Part shown: piece by piece, positions 11,279 through 22,036 of the stretch
How the letters are laid out: each line of letters starts with the position of its first letter
Numbering within the stretch: position 1 is the stretch's first letter
Assembly: GCA_033439685.1 (NCBI GenBank)
Contig: JAUEDM010000001.1
Coordinates: 8,060,001 to 8,124,000, forward strand
Direction of reading: 5' to 3'
DNA length: 64,000 nt
Source of the DNA: Apodospora peruviana
Lineage: Eukaryota > Ascomycota > Sordariomycetes > Sordariales > Lasiosphaeriaceae
Notes under the pieces: generated by a model
Seen by the model: only the letters and a program-made list of their open reading frames with translations
Database searches by the model: none
What the model was told of the DNA's origin: nothing
Made by a program: the position numbers and the translations under genes

Positions 11279-12364
11279 ATGGCTACTACGATCTCCTGCC
11301 TCTGCGGCTCATCGCGACAGACAGTGTCTTTGCTGTCTCCCAACCCTTGGACGAACGTATCCCTCTGCCACTGCGACACCTGCCGCCACACCACCGGCCA
11401 GCTGTTCGTCTCCTACATCGGAATCGCCTCACCATCATCCCTTGAGAATCTATCCGTCTACTCACCCTCAACGTCCAGGAGGATATATTACTTCTGCGCT
11501 ACATGCGGTTGCCACGTCTTTCGTCGGTCCGCCGACAATCCAACATGGGAAGTCGGAACAGGCGTAATCACACACTCCCCAGACCTGCCATCAAACAACC
11601 CACCTGAATTAGGTTGGCATCACGAACATGTCGACGCCACAAAAGATGGAGGTCTATCCATTTGGCTTGGACCTCCTCCCCCTCCTCCTCTCACAGCCAG
11701 TGATAGCGATACACTCTCCGCATCCTGCCACTGCCAGGAGGTATCATTCACAATCACCCGTCCATCCCCTGGTATCAGCACCGCCCCAAAATCAGGCTTC
11801 TCAGACCTAATCCACCCCTTCAAAACCACCCCTCAGTCCATCGTCTCAAACCCTCAGGACATAAAATGGTGGCTTTGTCACGGAAACCCCCCTTCCAAAG
11901 TCGATCCAGATAAATTCCCAACCCACTACCTGAGCGGAACATGCGCCTGCCGCTCCTGCCGCCTAATCTCAGGCTTCGAGATCCAAAGCTGGGCATTCAT
12001 CCCCCGCAAAAATATTTTCTCTCCCTCCCTCCCAAATACACCACCCAAACCACTAGAATTTAGCCAACACCCCTTACGGTTGAAAAGCTACGAGTCCTCC
12101 AAAGGCGTCCTCCGGGATTTCTGTCCCACCTGCGGCGCAACCGTCTTCTGGCACGACAAGTGGCACCGGCCTGACCTCATCGATGTCAGCGTTGGTCTGT
12201 TCAAGTCTCCTGACGGGATTAGACACAAATCCTGGCTGGCTTGGTTCACAGACCGCGTGAGTTTCGCTGAGGACGTAGACCTCGATCGGACCGGCGGGTG
12301 CGCGGAATGGGCAAAACGATTAGTTGGGGAATTGCAGGTAGGAATGATAGGGACGGAGACTTGA
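11279..12364 (+). CDS. Tandem GFA / CENP-V domain zinc protein
   Basis: Single exon of 361 codons; the ATG directly follows an A-rich leader. It carries two GFA (glutathione-dependent formaldehyde-activating / CENP-V) modules. Module one, residues 1-115, has CLCG near residue 7, then CHCDTC and FCATCGCHVF. Module two, from about residue 145 to 340, has SCHCQE, then CACRSC and FCPTCGATVFWHD. All expected zinc cysteines (CxC, CxCxxC, CxxC) are present in both halves, so both could fold and bind zinc. The name GFA comes from a bacterial enzyme; most fungal members have no proven substrate, so I call it a zinc-binding protein, possibly acting on glutathione adducts. A two-module arrangement is known in fungi. 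No signal peptide or membrane segment is visible, so it is probably cytosolic. Confidence 0.9.
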   Translation: MATTISCLCGSSRQTVSLLSPNPWTNVSLCHCDTCRHTTGQLFVSYIGIASPSSLENLSVYSPSTSRRIYYFCATCGCHVFRRSADNPTWEVGTGVITHSPDLPSNNPPELGWHHEHVDATKDGGLSIWLGPPPPPPLTASDSDTLSASCHCQEVSFTITRPSPGISTAPKSGFSDLIHPFKTTPQSIVSNPQDIKWWLCHGNPPSKVDPDKFPTHYLSGTCACRSCRLISGFEIQSWAFIPRKNIFSPSLPNTPPKPLEFSQHPLRLKSYESSKGVLRDFCPTCGATVFWHDKWHRPDLIDVSVGLFKSPDGIRHKSWLAWFTDRVSFAEDVDLDRTGGCAEWAKRLVGELQVGMIGTET

Positions 12365-13249
12365 CGACGTCAAATGTAGTACGCATAACGGAGCTATTTT
12401 GTATACTACGATGTTGATATGCCTGATGGCCATGCTTCTTTCGATGGTATGGACGGGATGAACACAACTCACAGGACGTCAAATGGTAGATATGATAATG
12501 CACTGCCTGCCTTTATAACGAAACAGCCGTGAGGCGAAAAGTTCATAATTCTAGCTATATTGACAACTACCCCTTTGCTGTCTCCACACAGCCTCCCCGT
12601 AAGTCCCAACCACCATATTTTCCGTGCCAGCCTTGACGCCAGAGCCATGATGTTCCGAGAAAAGCAGTAAGGAACGAGAAAGTTAAGAAAAAACGCAAGA
12701 CAAACCGGTATCTCGATGCAATGCCAATGCCGAATCATAGAAGCTCCTGTCCAGGGAAAGCACTTTCAATAAGAATAATCCCCCCAAACACAAAGCCAAC
12801 CTTTAGTAACGGAGAAGAAACCACCGATTTTGCCAACAACCAAAGCATGTATCCATATAATAGTATGCACATCCTAGAACCTCGTTGATAATAAAGATGC
12901 AGCCGGTACTGGACGTACGTCAACTGTCCCTGATTCCACAGTTAGGCTGTACTCTCGTTTCCCAAAGTAGCCCTAGAAGTTGACATACCTATAAAGCATT
13001 CCAAACTCCGCAAATAATGTGACTGTTGCTGTCGCAGCCATCCGGATCACCGTATTGGTTCCATTATCACCCGCGGTAGGTTCATTTCAGCTCTTGCGGG
13101 GAGATCTTTGAGCTTTTGGCGCGGCAAGGAGTCTGGTCGACGGTGTGTATCCATCCAAAGAAACAGCCAAAATGAGTAAATTGTCGACAGAATGAGAGCC
13201 AGTAGCCACCCATTCTGCTGGCATGATGCGATCTAGCAGGAACCAGAAT
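12365..13249. other. Intergenic, convergent 3' ends
   Basis: This lies between the 3' end of the GFA gene and the 3' end of tad2 on the other strand. Only short, unconserved ORFs occur. Confidence 0.5.
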
Positions 13250-15647
13250 CTACTGCTTCACGTTCTCTTTGTTCTCCATGCTCGGCTTCGTGTTCTCCGC
13301 CTGACTTTCGGTCGCCTGTCCCTCCTTCTGTTCACTGGCGTTCACATTCGCATCCGTTAGACCGTTCTCGTCCGTAGGTGTCGTGACTGGCGCGTTGGGA
13401 TCAATCATAGGTCCGCCGGCGTGGCCATCTCGCTCCATCATGGCCGCCAAGCGCGCAGCTCGACCTTCCTTCTTTCTCGGCACCGGTGCTCTGCCGTTTT
13501 CCTGCACGTAGAACTGCCTCAACAGCGTCACGGCCTCATCACGACCCCAGCCGCCTTCTGCCTCGTATCCACGCTCGACGTTCCCACCATCGCCTGGAAG
13601 TGTAGCAGGATCGACAGGGGTCTCAACAACAGTTTCGTTCTTTTCATCTCCGGACGAGTTGTTGCCGTCTGTGATCATGGTCGACGAGGCCGGGCGGCGG
13701 TCGAGAACCGGTCTCGCGAAGCCTTTGCCATTCTGGGGCGCAGGCGACGGAGGAGCCGAGACCATCGTTGCGGGCGAGTTCTTATGGATGCGGAAGACAC
13801 CTCCGGTGCCACCGAACTTGTCGTTTACGGCGCCAAAGTAGACCTTCTTGATTCCGAGCTGGCGAAGTAGCGAGGCACACATGATACACGGCTCGACGGT
13901 GACGTACAGGGTACATTCGTTGATTACAGATCGATCAACGCGAGGAGACGGGTGAAGCTTTTGTCCGTAGGGGTAAAGGTGCCCATCTGAGGGGTCGACG
14001 TCACCCCAAGAGCTGGCTTCTGCGACTTGCTTGGCGGTATTAGTTCGGTCGACCAGTGGCATGCTAGCTGCTTTTCCCCTCGCCGTAGAACCCTTCTTCT
14101 TAACTTCGAGGTCAGAGGCTGGGGAGTAGGAGAGGAGAGCGGAGAGAGCCATGAGCTCAGCATGTCGCGTGCCGTTGCGGCTGACGTTTGTCGCGTTCAT
14201 CCCCTTCGCCACCACGCGGCCACGGTGCACGAGTACGCAGCCGACAGGGGTCTCATTGGTTTTGAGAGCTAATCGAGCCTAGAATGGAATGTCAGCGAAG
14301 GTTTTGGGGATTGGGAGTTGGTGTCAATGGAAATGGCCACATCGGAATCGCACAAAGATCGCGCTCGCAAGTGTGGGGATGAACTGAGAAGTGACCTAAC
14401 AGCTGGTGCCTTGGAGACACAGCATCAACCGTGAAACCAAAGCTTGGAGCGGGGTCTGGTCTGGGGACATGGAAGCATACCGCATCCACAAGATATCAAG
14501 CCAGAAGCTGCAGGATAGGCAATGTGCCATGTCGGGAGACAAGGTAAGAGCGTAGACGTTTGGGTTATTGGGTTGGATGCAGAAAGGGGCAGCCAATGGA
14601 GTCAAGGTATCGCATATTGCTTCCCTGCACAGAATGCAAAAAGAAACTTCGCAAACACCATACTCTGACCCCCAGCCAGAAAACAAATAGCAGAAAATAT
14701 AAGAGAAACTATCAGAGACATACCATATCCAGAGCATCTCGCATAAAACCGCTGTGAATCGCCCTTTCGGCTGCCTGTTCCGGCGTCTCCTCCACCTCGG
14801 GAGGCGGAGTCTGAATCTGAAGTGTATCGGTTCCCAGCTTGACCGCCGTCTCCTTCAGATTGCTACTCTGAGAAACCTGGTGGATAATTGGGACCGGGGG
14901 TGAGCGAAGCACCTCTCTCTTGCCATTGGCAGCACCATTCAGGCTGCTGGTGCTTTGCAGGACAGGAACAACCGCCGCTGGATCATTGCGGACGGCGGTG
15001 GTCTCCTTGTCTTTGGTTGCCTTGATGTCCTTGTTTTCCTTGTCCTGGCCGCTACCAGAATGTTGGACGACGACGGGTGCTGGAGCCAGCGGTGCTGCAC
15101 TCGCGGTGCGCCGCTGCACTCCGCCTGCTGGCGAAGCCCGTCCATTCAATCCTAAACACGCGATGTTTTCGTTGAGATTCTGAACATCCCGGTTGACAAC
15201 TTTGGCCGCCGATGAGCTCTCTCTTCGCGGGAGGATTGGAACCAATGGCAGGGCAGGGATGATTTTTGGCAGGGACCCCTTTTTGGGTGGTGGTGGTGCG
15301 GCAGACGACGAGGATGATGATGTAGCGGCCATTTCGATGTCGTCGTCGAGGTGGCCGTGCTGCGCTTCGGGACCGTTGCTGCGGCTTTCGTATGTAGAGT
15401 TTGTATTGGTAGTAGTAGTGGTATCGTTGTCGCTGTCGTCATCACCGGCGACAACATCAAAAGTGGAGGAAGAAGAAGCAGAAGAGGGAATGTGTGCGGG
15501 CTGCTGGTGCTGGCCGACGAAGGGCAGATTTGAAGACAAAAAGCTCAGACTCTGGCCGACAGCCCCAAAGACGAAGAGAAGGAGTGACTGAACGCAGGTG
15601 GTGAGGTGGTGGCCTATGGCCGAAATAGCTTTTGGAAGGGTGATCAT
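13250..15647 (-). CDS. tad2: tRNA-specific adenosine deaminase, catalytic subunit Tad2-like
   Basis: Two exons, 15647-14724 and 14278-13250, flank a long 445-nt GT-AG intron; the join gives 650 residues. Tad2 with Tad3 deaminates A34 to inosine in the tRNA anticodon, which is essential for wobble decoding. The deaminase domain starts at GFMRDALDM (end of exon 1) and continues ARLALKTNETPVGCVLVHRG in exon 2. The active-site residues are visible: H347 and E349 (RHAEL), C439 and C442 (EPCIMC). The C-terminal motif LLRQFYVQENGRAP also matches yeast Tad2. Two features are odd. About 290 low-complexity residues precede the domain, and about 85 residues are inserted between HAE and PCIMC. The ATG at 15647 has a strong A-rich context, but a shorter product from an internal start is possible. 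Confidence 0.85.
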
Positions 15648-16974
15648 CTTTTTTTTACAACAACGCGGCAGCGTCCGCGAACCACCCTGGATTTTTTTTT
15701 GGACGTGGAAATGCAGGTCCAATCCGTTGGACGTGACCCCGCCGAACGAAACAGTGGGCGGGCGGAAAAGAGCAACTGAAGTTGAAAGGGAGGGCACGCG
15801 AAGGCCACCGCAAAGTGAACGTAGGGTGAGGTTCAAGTTGGGACGGAAGGAGCAACGGACGGTGATGAGAGACCGGCAGCGGCAGCGCACTTGACGGGAA
15901 CTGCCTGGCTTGGGCCCCGACTCCCAACCTGGAAGAGGATCAGTTCACTTGGGCGGCCAAAAAGAACACACAACAAGATTATGGAAACTTGAACCAAGGC
16001 TTAAATATCACCTTTCCGCGACCAAACCTGTTGAGGAGCGACGCAGCTTCGGAGACTGATGACCAAGAAGTTCGGATGATGGAGAGAGCGGAAACATATT
16101 GAAGATCGGAACGGGACCGGTGAATGACCGATGGACAAACATAAAAGTATGAACCCTGTGCCTGCGTGTCTGTATGTGTGCCTGTCTGTGTCTCCTGGTT
16201 GCACCACTTTTCTCCTTCCCTTCTTCCTTTTCTGCTTTGCTCCGTGGTGAGTGACAAAGTGGGCCATATGTGGAGGGTCAAAATTTTAGATACTGGATGA
16301 GTCAGGTTTCCGTTAAATACATATACGGTTTAAGATAACCAATCTAGGCTCGGTCCGCGCACGGGTGGCTCTCACGCTACAAACCGGACATACCATTGCC
16401 TGCATTTCCTGGATTTATTGTATCACACCAATTGAAGTAGCTTGCCTGGGTGCATTGAAAGACGGCTCCTTACAGACTAAGGTACGGACGACCAGACATG
16501 CGATTGTTTGTCTTTGGTGTCAAGGAAGGCGTCAGAAAGAACACCTTTCACGTATTTTTAAGGCAAGGGAACAAGGTTTTATGACGGCCTGCAAAGGACC
16601 TGCTGCATTGTCTTCTGGACAGGTAATGACTATCTAGCTCCCTGTTGGAGGAACAAACATAAACATGATTTCGCCCATCAGCATAATAACAAGCAAGCTC
16701 CTACAGTTCGCCGGGCTCGCCCTCCCCACCAAAACCACAACCACCCGCACCATAACAACCTTGCCTATTCTTCTTCTCCCCTGCTGCCCGAGGGGAGTAT
16801 GTGAGAAGCAAGGCCCGAATATAGATCCATTATACAAAAGGAAGAGAGGGCGACCACATGTACTCTTTATCATAAAATGCTGGGTATCATCAACAACACA
16901 AAACACGCGCTGAAACTACCAACACGAACAACAATCTTGCAACACCGACGGAAGCCCCAAGCCCATCAAGAGCT
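15648..16974. other. Intergenic 1.3 kb
   Basis: This is the promoter side of tad2 and the 3' side of the next minus-strand gene. No conserved ORF is seen. Confidence 0.5.
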
Positions 16975-19467
16975 CTAGGACAGACCGAGTGACTGCATAG
17001 ATGGCATGGCAGAAGACATCCTCCGAGCGAACAAGCCCGCCCGTTGGCGGACCGTGCACCCGAAGTTGGAGAATCTCATGCCGATGTCCTGGATCTTCGA
17101 CTTGACATTGCCGATGTGACCGATTGGTAATGGTGTCCTCGCTGTCGAACGCCTAAGCGTCGCCAGCGAGGCAAGCGATATTGTGGTTTTGATGACCAGA
17201 GTGTCGAGAAGGTCAGTGAGACCTCCCATGAACTGGGTGCTCAAGATACACGCCAGCAGATAAGAGACAAGACCAAGTACGACAAGCTGAGAGAAGGATA
17301 CAACCGAGGACGGCGACGAGGCCTGTCCAAGTTTTACATCTTCCCCAGCAAGGATGCGTCGTACTGGCAGAGATGAGTCGATGTTGGTCGCCAAGAAGGC
17401 GTTGAATGGGGATCCGACAACTTCCCCGACGCCAGGCACGGAAACAAGGCCCGGCTGTCCGTCCGACCGATAGCGGACGAAACGCTGCCATCCAGATGGA
17501 GACTGTTGGTGATTCGCAGGGACGCCATCGCCGACATCAACATGATGCGACGAGTCAACGCCAACCGACTCCACTGCCCTGGCGATTACCGACAGGCTCG
17601 ATGTCGCAGCGACATCGCCATGGCTTACCGTCGTCTGTACGCGGGAGTTCCCGTAGTACGACAGGCTTGTCTCAGACGGGCTAGAAGCACTGACAAGCGC
17701 CTGAGGAGACACCGCCGAGACCTGAGAAGCCAGTGACGGTGAGGGACGGGTCGATGAAGACGATACGCCGATATCAACCGTTGCTGCCGGGGATACGCCA
17801 TCCGGTACCTGAGTCACTACTGGGCCGACACGGATACTGCTGATACGGAGAACGGGAGCAGTCGAGACCACATTCTCAGAGGATGCAAGGGAATACTGAG
17901 GTCGTGACGAAACGCCAGAGCGAACCGCACAGTACTGCTCATCCGAGACATGTAGTGGTGTCCTGTCAGGTCCGTGACGATCGGGATCGCGATGCTGTTG
18001 TTCGACGGCAAGCTCCTGTCCTATTACAGACCAGCGATGCGGTACCCGGTTGGTTACGTGGGGCGACGGTAGTTGTGAGGATGACGTGGCGAGGCCGAAG
18101 AATTGGGCATCCTCAAGTACACCGACAGGGGACCATTGTAGATAGTCAGATGACGAGCTTGAGGTTCCTTCGGCACGAGAGGCCACGGAGCTCACTGGAA
18201 GAGGAGCGGTGTTGAGCAGGGGCTGACCAGCGGCGGCGCTTCTCGATTGCGCAGAGAGTGGTCGTCGTCCCTCGGAGAGCGAAGATCGCTTCAGAGGTAG
18301 AGGTTCCTCGTCTAGGAAGAAGTCGGCTGGTGGTGAGTAAAGGTTGAAGTCGACATAGTCGGTGCCATGAGGAACACCAGGGTTGAGGTATGGTGGTGCT
18401 GGGTCGCTTGGTACAAGCTCCGGAACACTCTCGACTACTACGGTCGGTGACGGACCAGGAGGTGCCGGAGTGTACGGCGTGAATACCTGCGAGGGCGATG
18501 CGGAGGAAGAGCCAGTGCTGGGGGTGACGTAGCCCAGTGGGTCGTTGAAGAAGTCGTAGTTGAAGTCGGTGAAGTCGGTTGTGAAGATGCCCGAGTCTTC
18601 CTGGACAAACTGGTCCCAAAGCTGGTCCAGGCTTTCTGAAGAGGCTTCAAAAGGCGGGAAAGAAGATGTGGTCTGGGGGATCTCCAAATCGTCGGTAGTA
18701 AGGAAGTCCAAGCTGAATTCGTTTATGCCCACTGGTGGTGGATCTGCCTTTTGCTGCTTCTTGGATTTCTTGGTGGGCTTCTGCTCGCTGTGGACAGGTG
18801 AGGCCTGTGAAGCGGGTCGCTTCTTGTGGCTAGGATCGCAGCGGATCTTCTTCCGCTTGCAAGCGTCGCAAGCCTTGATGATCCTCATGAGGTGGGCATG
18901 ATCACGCTGCTCCTTGGATTTGCAGCCTCGGGACGCGGAGTTGGTGACATCTCGGCCGTCCTTGGTCATGATGCGCATGCCAGGGTGGTTGGAGAAATCA
19001 GTGGTCTGCTGCCGCGAGCTGGAAGCCGCTGGTCTCCTGGAAGTGGAAGAGCGGGGAGATCTGGCATTGGTCTCGCTGAAGGATACCGAAGGTGCGTAGG
19101 TGACAGGGGACTGGGTCCAGAGGTTGCTGTCTGAGGCAACAACTGGGGAGACGTTGAAGTTGGATCCGTAGCCTGAGTCGTACAGGCCGGCAGAGCTGGC
19201 TGGCGATGCGGTGGTGGCCGAGGCAAAGGATTTAGAGGAGACAGGGTAAAACTTGAAGGTTTCACCGGTCTGACGGGAGTATTCGAAGAAGTCCATGGAG
19301 ATGTGAGCCCTCTTGTCCTGGATGGAGGATGGGCCGGGAAGGAAAGCGTTGATCATGTCATCAAGCTCCTGGGTGCCAAGAGCTGGCAGCCATTGCAGAG
19401 CGGCGCCGAGGGTGGGCTGGACGACCGAGAACCCCTGGAAAGCGCCGGTGGAATTGTGTCGAGACAT
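16975..19467 (-). CDS. Putative membrane-tethered half zinc-cluster protein (A)
   Basis: One exon of 830 codons. The open frame extends further upstream, but the first ATG is at 19467, so I start there. C200, C203 and C210 (CDACKRKKIRCDP) form the first half of a fungal Zn2Cys6 cluster; the second three cysteines are absent. Basic residues and KEQRDHAHLMRIIKA surround it. The middle (about 220-700) is Ser/Pro-rich and acidic in places, like an activation region. Near the C-terminus, about residues 726-746 (LVVLGLVSYLLACILSTQF), lies a clear hydrophobic segment, followed by a weaker one and a basic tail of about 60 residues. A DNA-binding-like motif with a membrane anchor suggests a tethered regulator, but this is inference. 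The next gene upstream on the same strand has the same plan. Confidence 0.75.
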   Translation of the reverse strand: MSRHNSTGAFQGFSVVQPTLGAALQWLPALGTQELDDMINAFLPGPSSIQDKRAHISMDFFEYSRQTGETFKFYPVSSKSFASATTASPASSAGLYDSGYGSNFNVSPVVASDSNLWTQSPVTYAPSVSFSETNARSPRSSTSRRPAASSSRQQTTDFSNHPGMRIMTKDGRDVTNSASRGCKSKEQRDHAHLMRIIKACDACKRKKIRCDPSHKKRPASQASPVHSEQKPTKKSKKQQKADPPPVGINEFSLDFLTTDDLEIPQTTSSFPPFEASSESLDQLWDQFVQEDSGIFTTDFTDFNYDFFNDPLGYVTPSTGSSSASPSQVFTPYTPAPPGPSPTVVVESVPELVPSDPAPPYLNPGVPHGTDYVDFNLYSPPADFFLDEEPLPLKRSSLSEGRRPLSAQSRSAAAGQPLLNTAPLPVSSVASRAEGTSSSSSDYLQWSPVGVLEDAQFFGLATSSSQLPSPHVTNRVPHRWSVIGQELAVEQQHRDPDRHGPDRTPLHVSDEQYCAVRSGVSSRPQYSLASSENVVSTAPVLRISSIRVGPVVTQVPDGVSPAATVDIGVSSSSTRPSPSLASQVSAVSPQALVSASSPSETSLSYYGNSRVQTTVSHGDVAATSSLSVIARAVESVGVDSSHHVDVGDGVPANHQQSPSGWQRFVRYRSDGQPGLVSVPGVGEVVGSPFNAFLATNIDSSLPVRRILAGEDVKLGQASSPSSVVSFSQLVVLGLVSYLLACILSTQFMGGLTDLLDTLVIKTTISLASLATLRRSTARTPLPIGHIGNVKSKIQDIGMRFSNFGCTVRQRAGLFARRMSSAMPSMQSLGLS

Positions 19468-22036
19468 GCTCGCCGTGTGCGCGATTGCGCTGAAAATTTC
19501 GTGGGTGAAAAAAGACTCGGCCACTTCAGTGGCTAGGGACAAAAATGTCACGGGAGAAGCCCAATGCCAGGCCTTGCGAGTTTCTTGGGATGTGGAACTC
19601 GAGGCCAGCTGGGGATATACGGCTTGTGGGTTGGAAATCACCAGGTACAACTCTGGGTTGATTTTGTGAATGTGTAATTGATGCTATTGCGTGCTGTGTG
19701 TGGTTTGTTCAGTTCCTGGGGACAGCTCGTGTTAGTTGAGTCTATCGGCAAGAAGCGGTTGATGGCGGTGGTGTGAACCGGCAGGGGGAGCAGCGCAGCA
19801 GTCTGGAGTTGAAACTCTTAGAACTGCTGCGATAACGACTGCCTGGTTGAATCCACCCTCGAGAAGCACGGGTGAGGTTTCAAGTTCAGGGAAGCTGGAA
19901 AGCTGGACTGAGGAAACTGGGGATCTGGTGATCTGGATGGAAAGAGAAAGAAGAGAGAAAAGTCAGATTGACCGTCCGGTAGGAGTCACGGCCGATATTT
20001 CACTTGCTGCCAACACGAAGAGAAAGAGCGGGCGACTGAAACTGGATAGCGACCAAGGCGCAGCGAAGGTTTGTTGCACCCAGAGCATTTCGGCGAGACG
20101 AATTGGGCTTAGCGCTCCTTCGGAGCCCGGCGGGACAGGTACCAGCCAGAGAGTCTTTTCCTGTGGGCTCTCCCGGCTCTCTCGCAGTATAAAAGGAAAG
20201 AATGCCAGTTAATCCAGTTAATTCAATCGGTCACGAAGCTGAATATTTCATATCAAGCAGATCCATTACTGAAATTCCTTTAATCCAACGAGTTCTTGTA
20301 GATCAACACGCAGCTCAGTCGAATTTCTCGAACATTCAATACCCATTACCCAACCCATGAATCCGTGCCCCCTACGGATCTGTACAAAATACATTTTCCC
20401 TGCGGTACCAGCTACCGCCCGGGGGGCTCACAACTGCGGCCTGCATGGACCTCGAACACGGCGAGCGATGCCGCCCCACCACCAGCCCAAAAGCAAGTGC
20501 GGTTCGTCTTGAACTCGTTCTGTGAAATTGAATTTCTGCGACTGCAACGGCACCCAATTCGTGTTATCTGATTGGCTCCTTTCGATGGATTTGTGGGGTC
20601 TAAGTGATCATCAACCACATGCACGGTTTTCCTTTCCGTTGTGGATGAGTCAAAAGATAAAATCTTCCTTCCTATATGCGCTAGAACAAGCAGTCCGTCT
20701 TTCAAGGAAGGAAGTATTGTCGGGTAATCCCCCCTTGCTCGATCTCGTCACCTCTTTCTGTGATGCAATTGAGTCATTGCAATTCGATAATTTCATTGGC
20801 TTTGCATGATACAGTGTTAAGGTGCCGTGGATTGGTCTTTCTTGCTGAACTCCTCATGTTTTATAATGCGAGGAACCACTAATTAGGTATATCCAGCACG
20901 ATTCATCAACCGGTTCGCTGACAATTTTACCATCACAGGCTTCACTGCTGGATATCCTGTGGATGAGTAATCCGTAAGATGGTGCTCATGGAGGTTTCCA
21001 ACTTTGCACAATGGAAGAAGCCCCGCCACTCGCGAGGTTTAGCGTGGGGTAAAGTGCCCATCAGAATTCAGAAGTCGCTACTGAACCTGGCTAGGGCGCC
21101 CGGCCCCGCCGGTGACTGGACCGCGACAACAACAACAGCATCTGGTCATCAATATCCAAAATCCAAATCTCGACTTTATCTCCGTCCTCACAGCCTCGCG
21201 AGACGGGATCTTTGTTCTTCAAAATATCTTTACTGCATCTCGAATTCAACCGAGTCTCCATTCTCACTGTGACTGGGCATTTATGAACTGCGGAGAAAGC
21301 TAGGTACTGAATAAGAGAAGTGAGTGGGCGGTGCATGCCGCCTCAATCTCTCATCTGCGGTCTACCACCAAAACCCAGCTTACACGACGTGGCTGTGTGT
21401 CAACCTGCAGCAAGCCGCACGCCCCGCGGGACGGCAGGTTAGTGGTTGCACAAATGTGCAGCGAACGCGTCTGCTCCCTCCCAGGTACGGCACGAGCGGT
21501 GTCAACAAAACCGCCATCAAGGAAAACAAAATGAACAGACGAGACCTATTGCTTATATCTATGAACGCCTACAAGAAAGTCTAAAAGCACCAGAAAGGGG
21601 TTCGGCCATCATATCATCTGCTGATGTCAATAGACAAGGCATAAAGGTATTGGTCGTCCTCCCTCGAAGAGAACATTAACTGTCAACTCTAATCATGACA
21701 ACAACCATCAGAATACAAAAAAAGTCTCATCCACCCCCTTCATCCGTTGAAAATCACAAACAGGACTGTTGTTATCGTACTGCTGACTGCGCAGGCTCAA
21801 GTATTAACAAGGAAACCGAGATGCCAACCTAGTAGAAGAGAAAACCAACAACAATATGCCAATCACACCGACAACGACAACGACCGACGATCCATGTGAA
21901 TAAACACGACTGAAATGGACCCAAATAACCGCCAAGACCAAAAAAGAAAATGACGAGAGCAGTGATGAAATGGAAGGACAAAAGAAAGTCAAACTCGAAC
22001 ATGCCCACACCATCTTCATAGGTGAAGACTTCACCC
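19468..22036. other. Long leader/promoter region of gene A, no gene seen
   Basis: 2.6 kb between two same-strand genes. The first kilobase upstream of 19467 is GC-rich and is probably promoter and 5' UTR. Small ORFs on both strands show no family motif. Confidence 0.45.
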
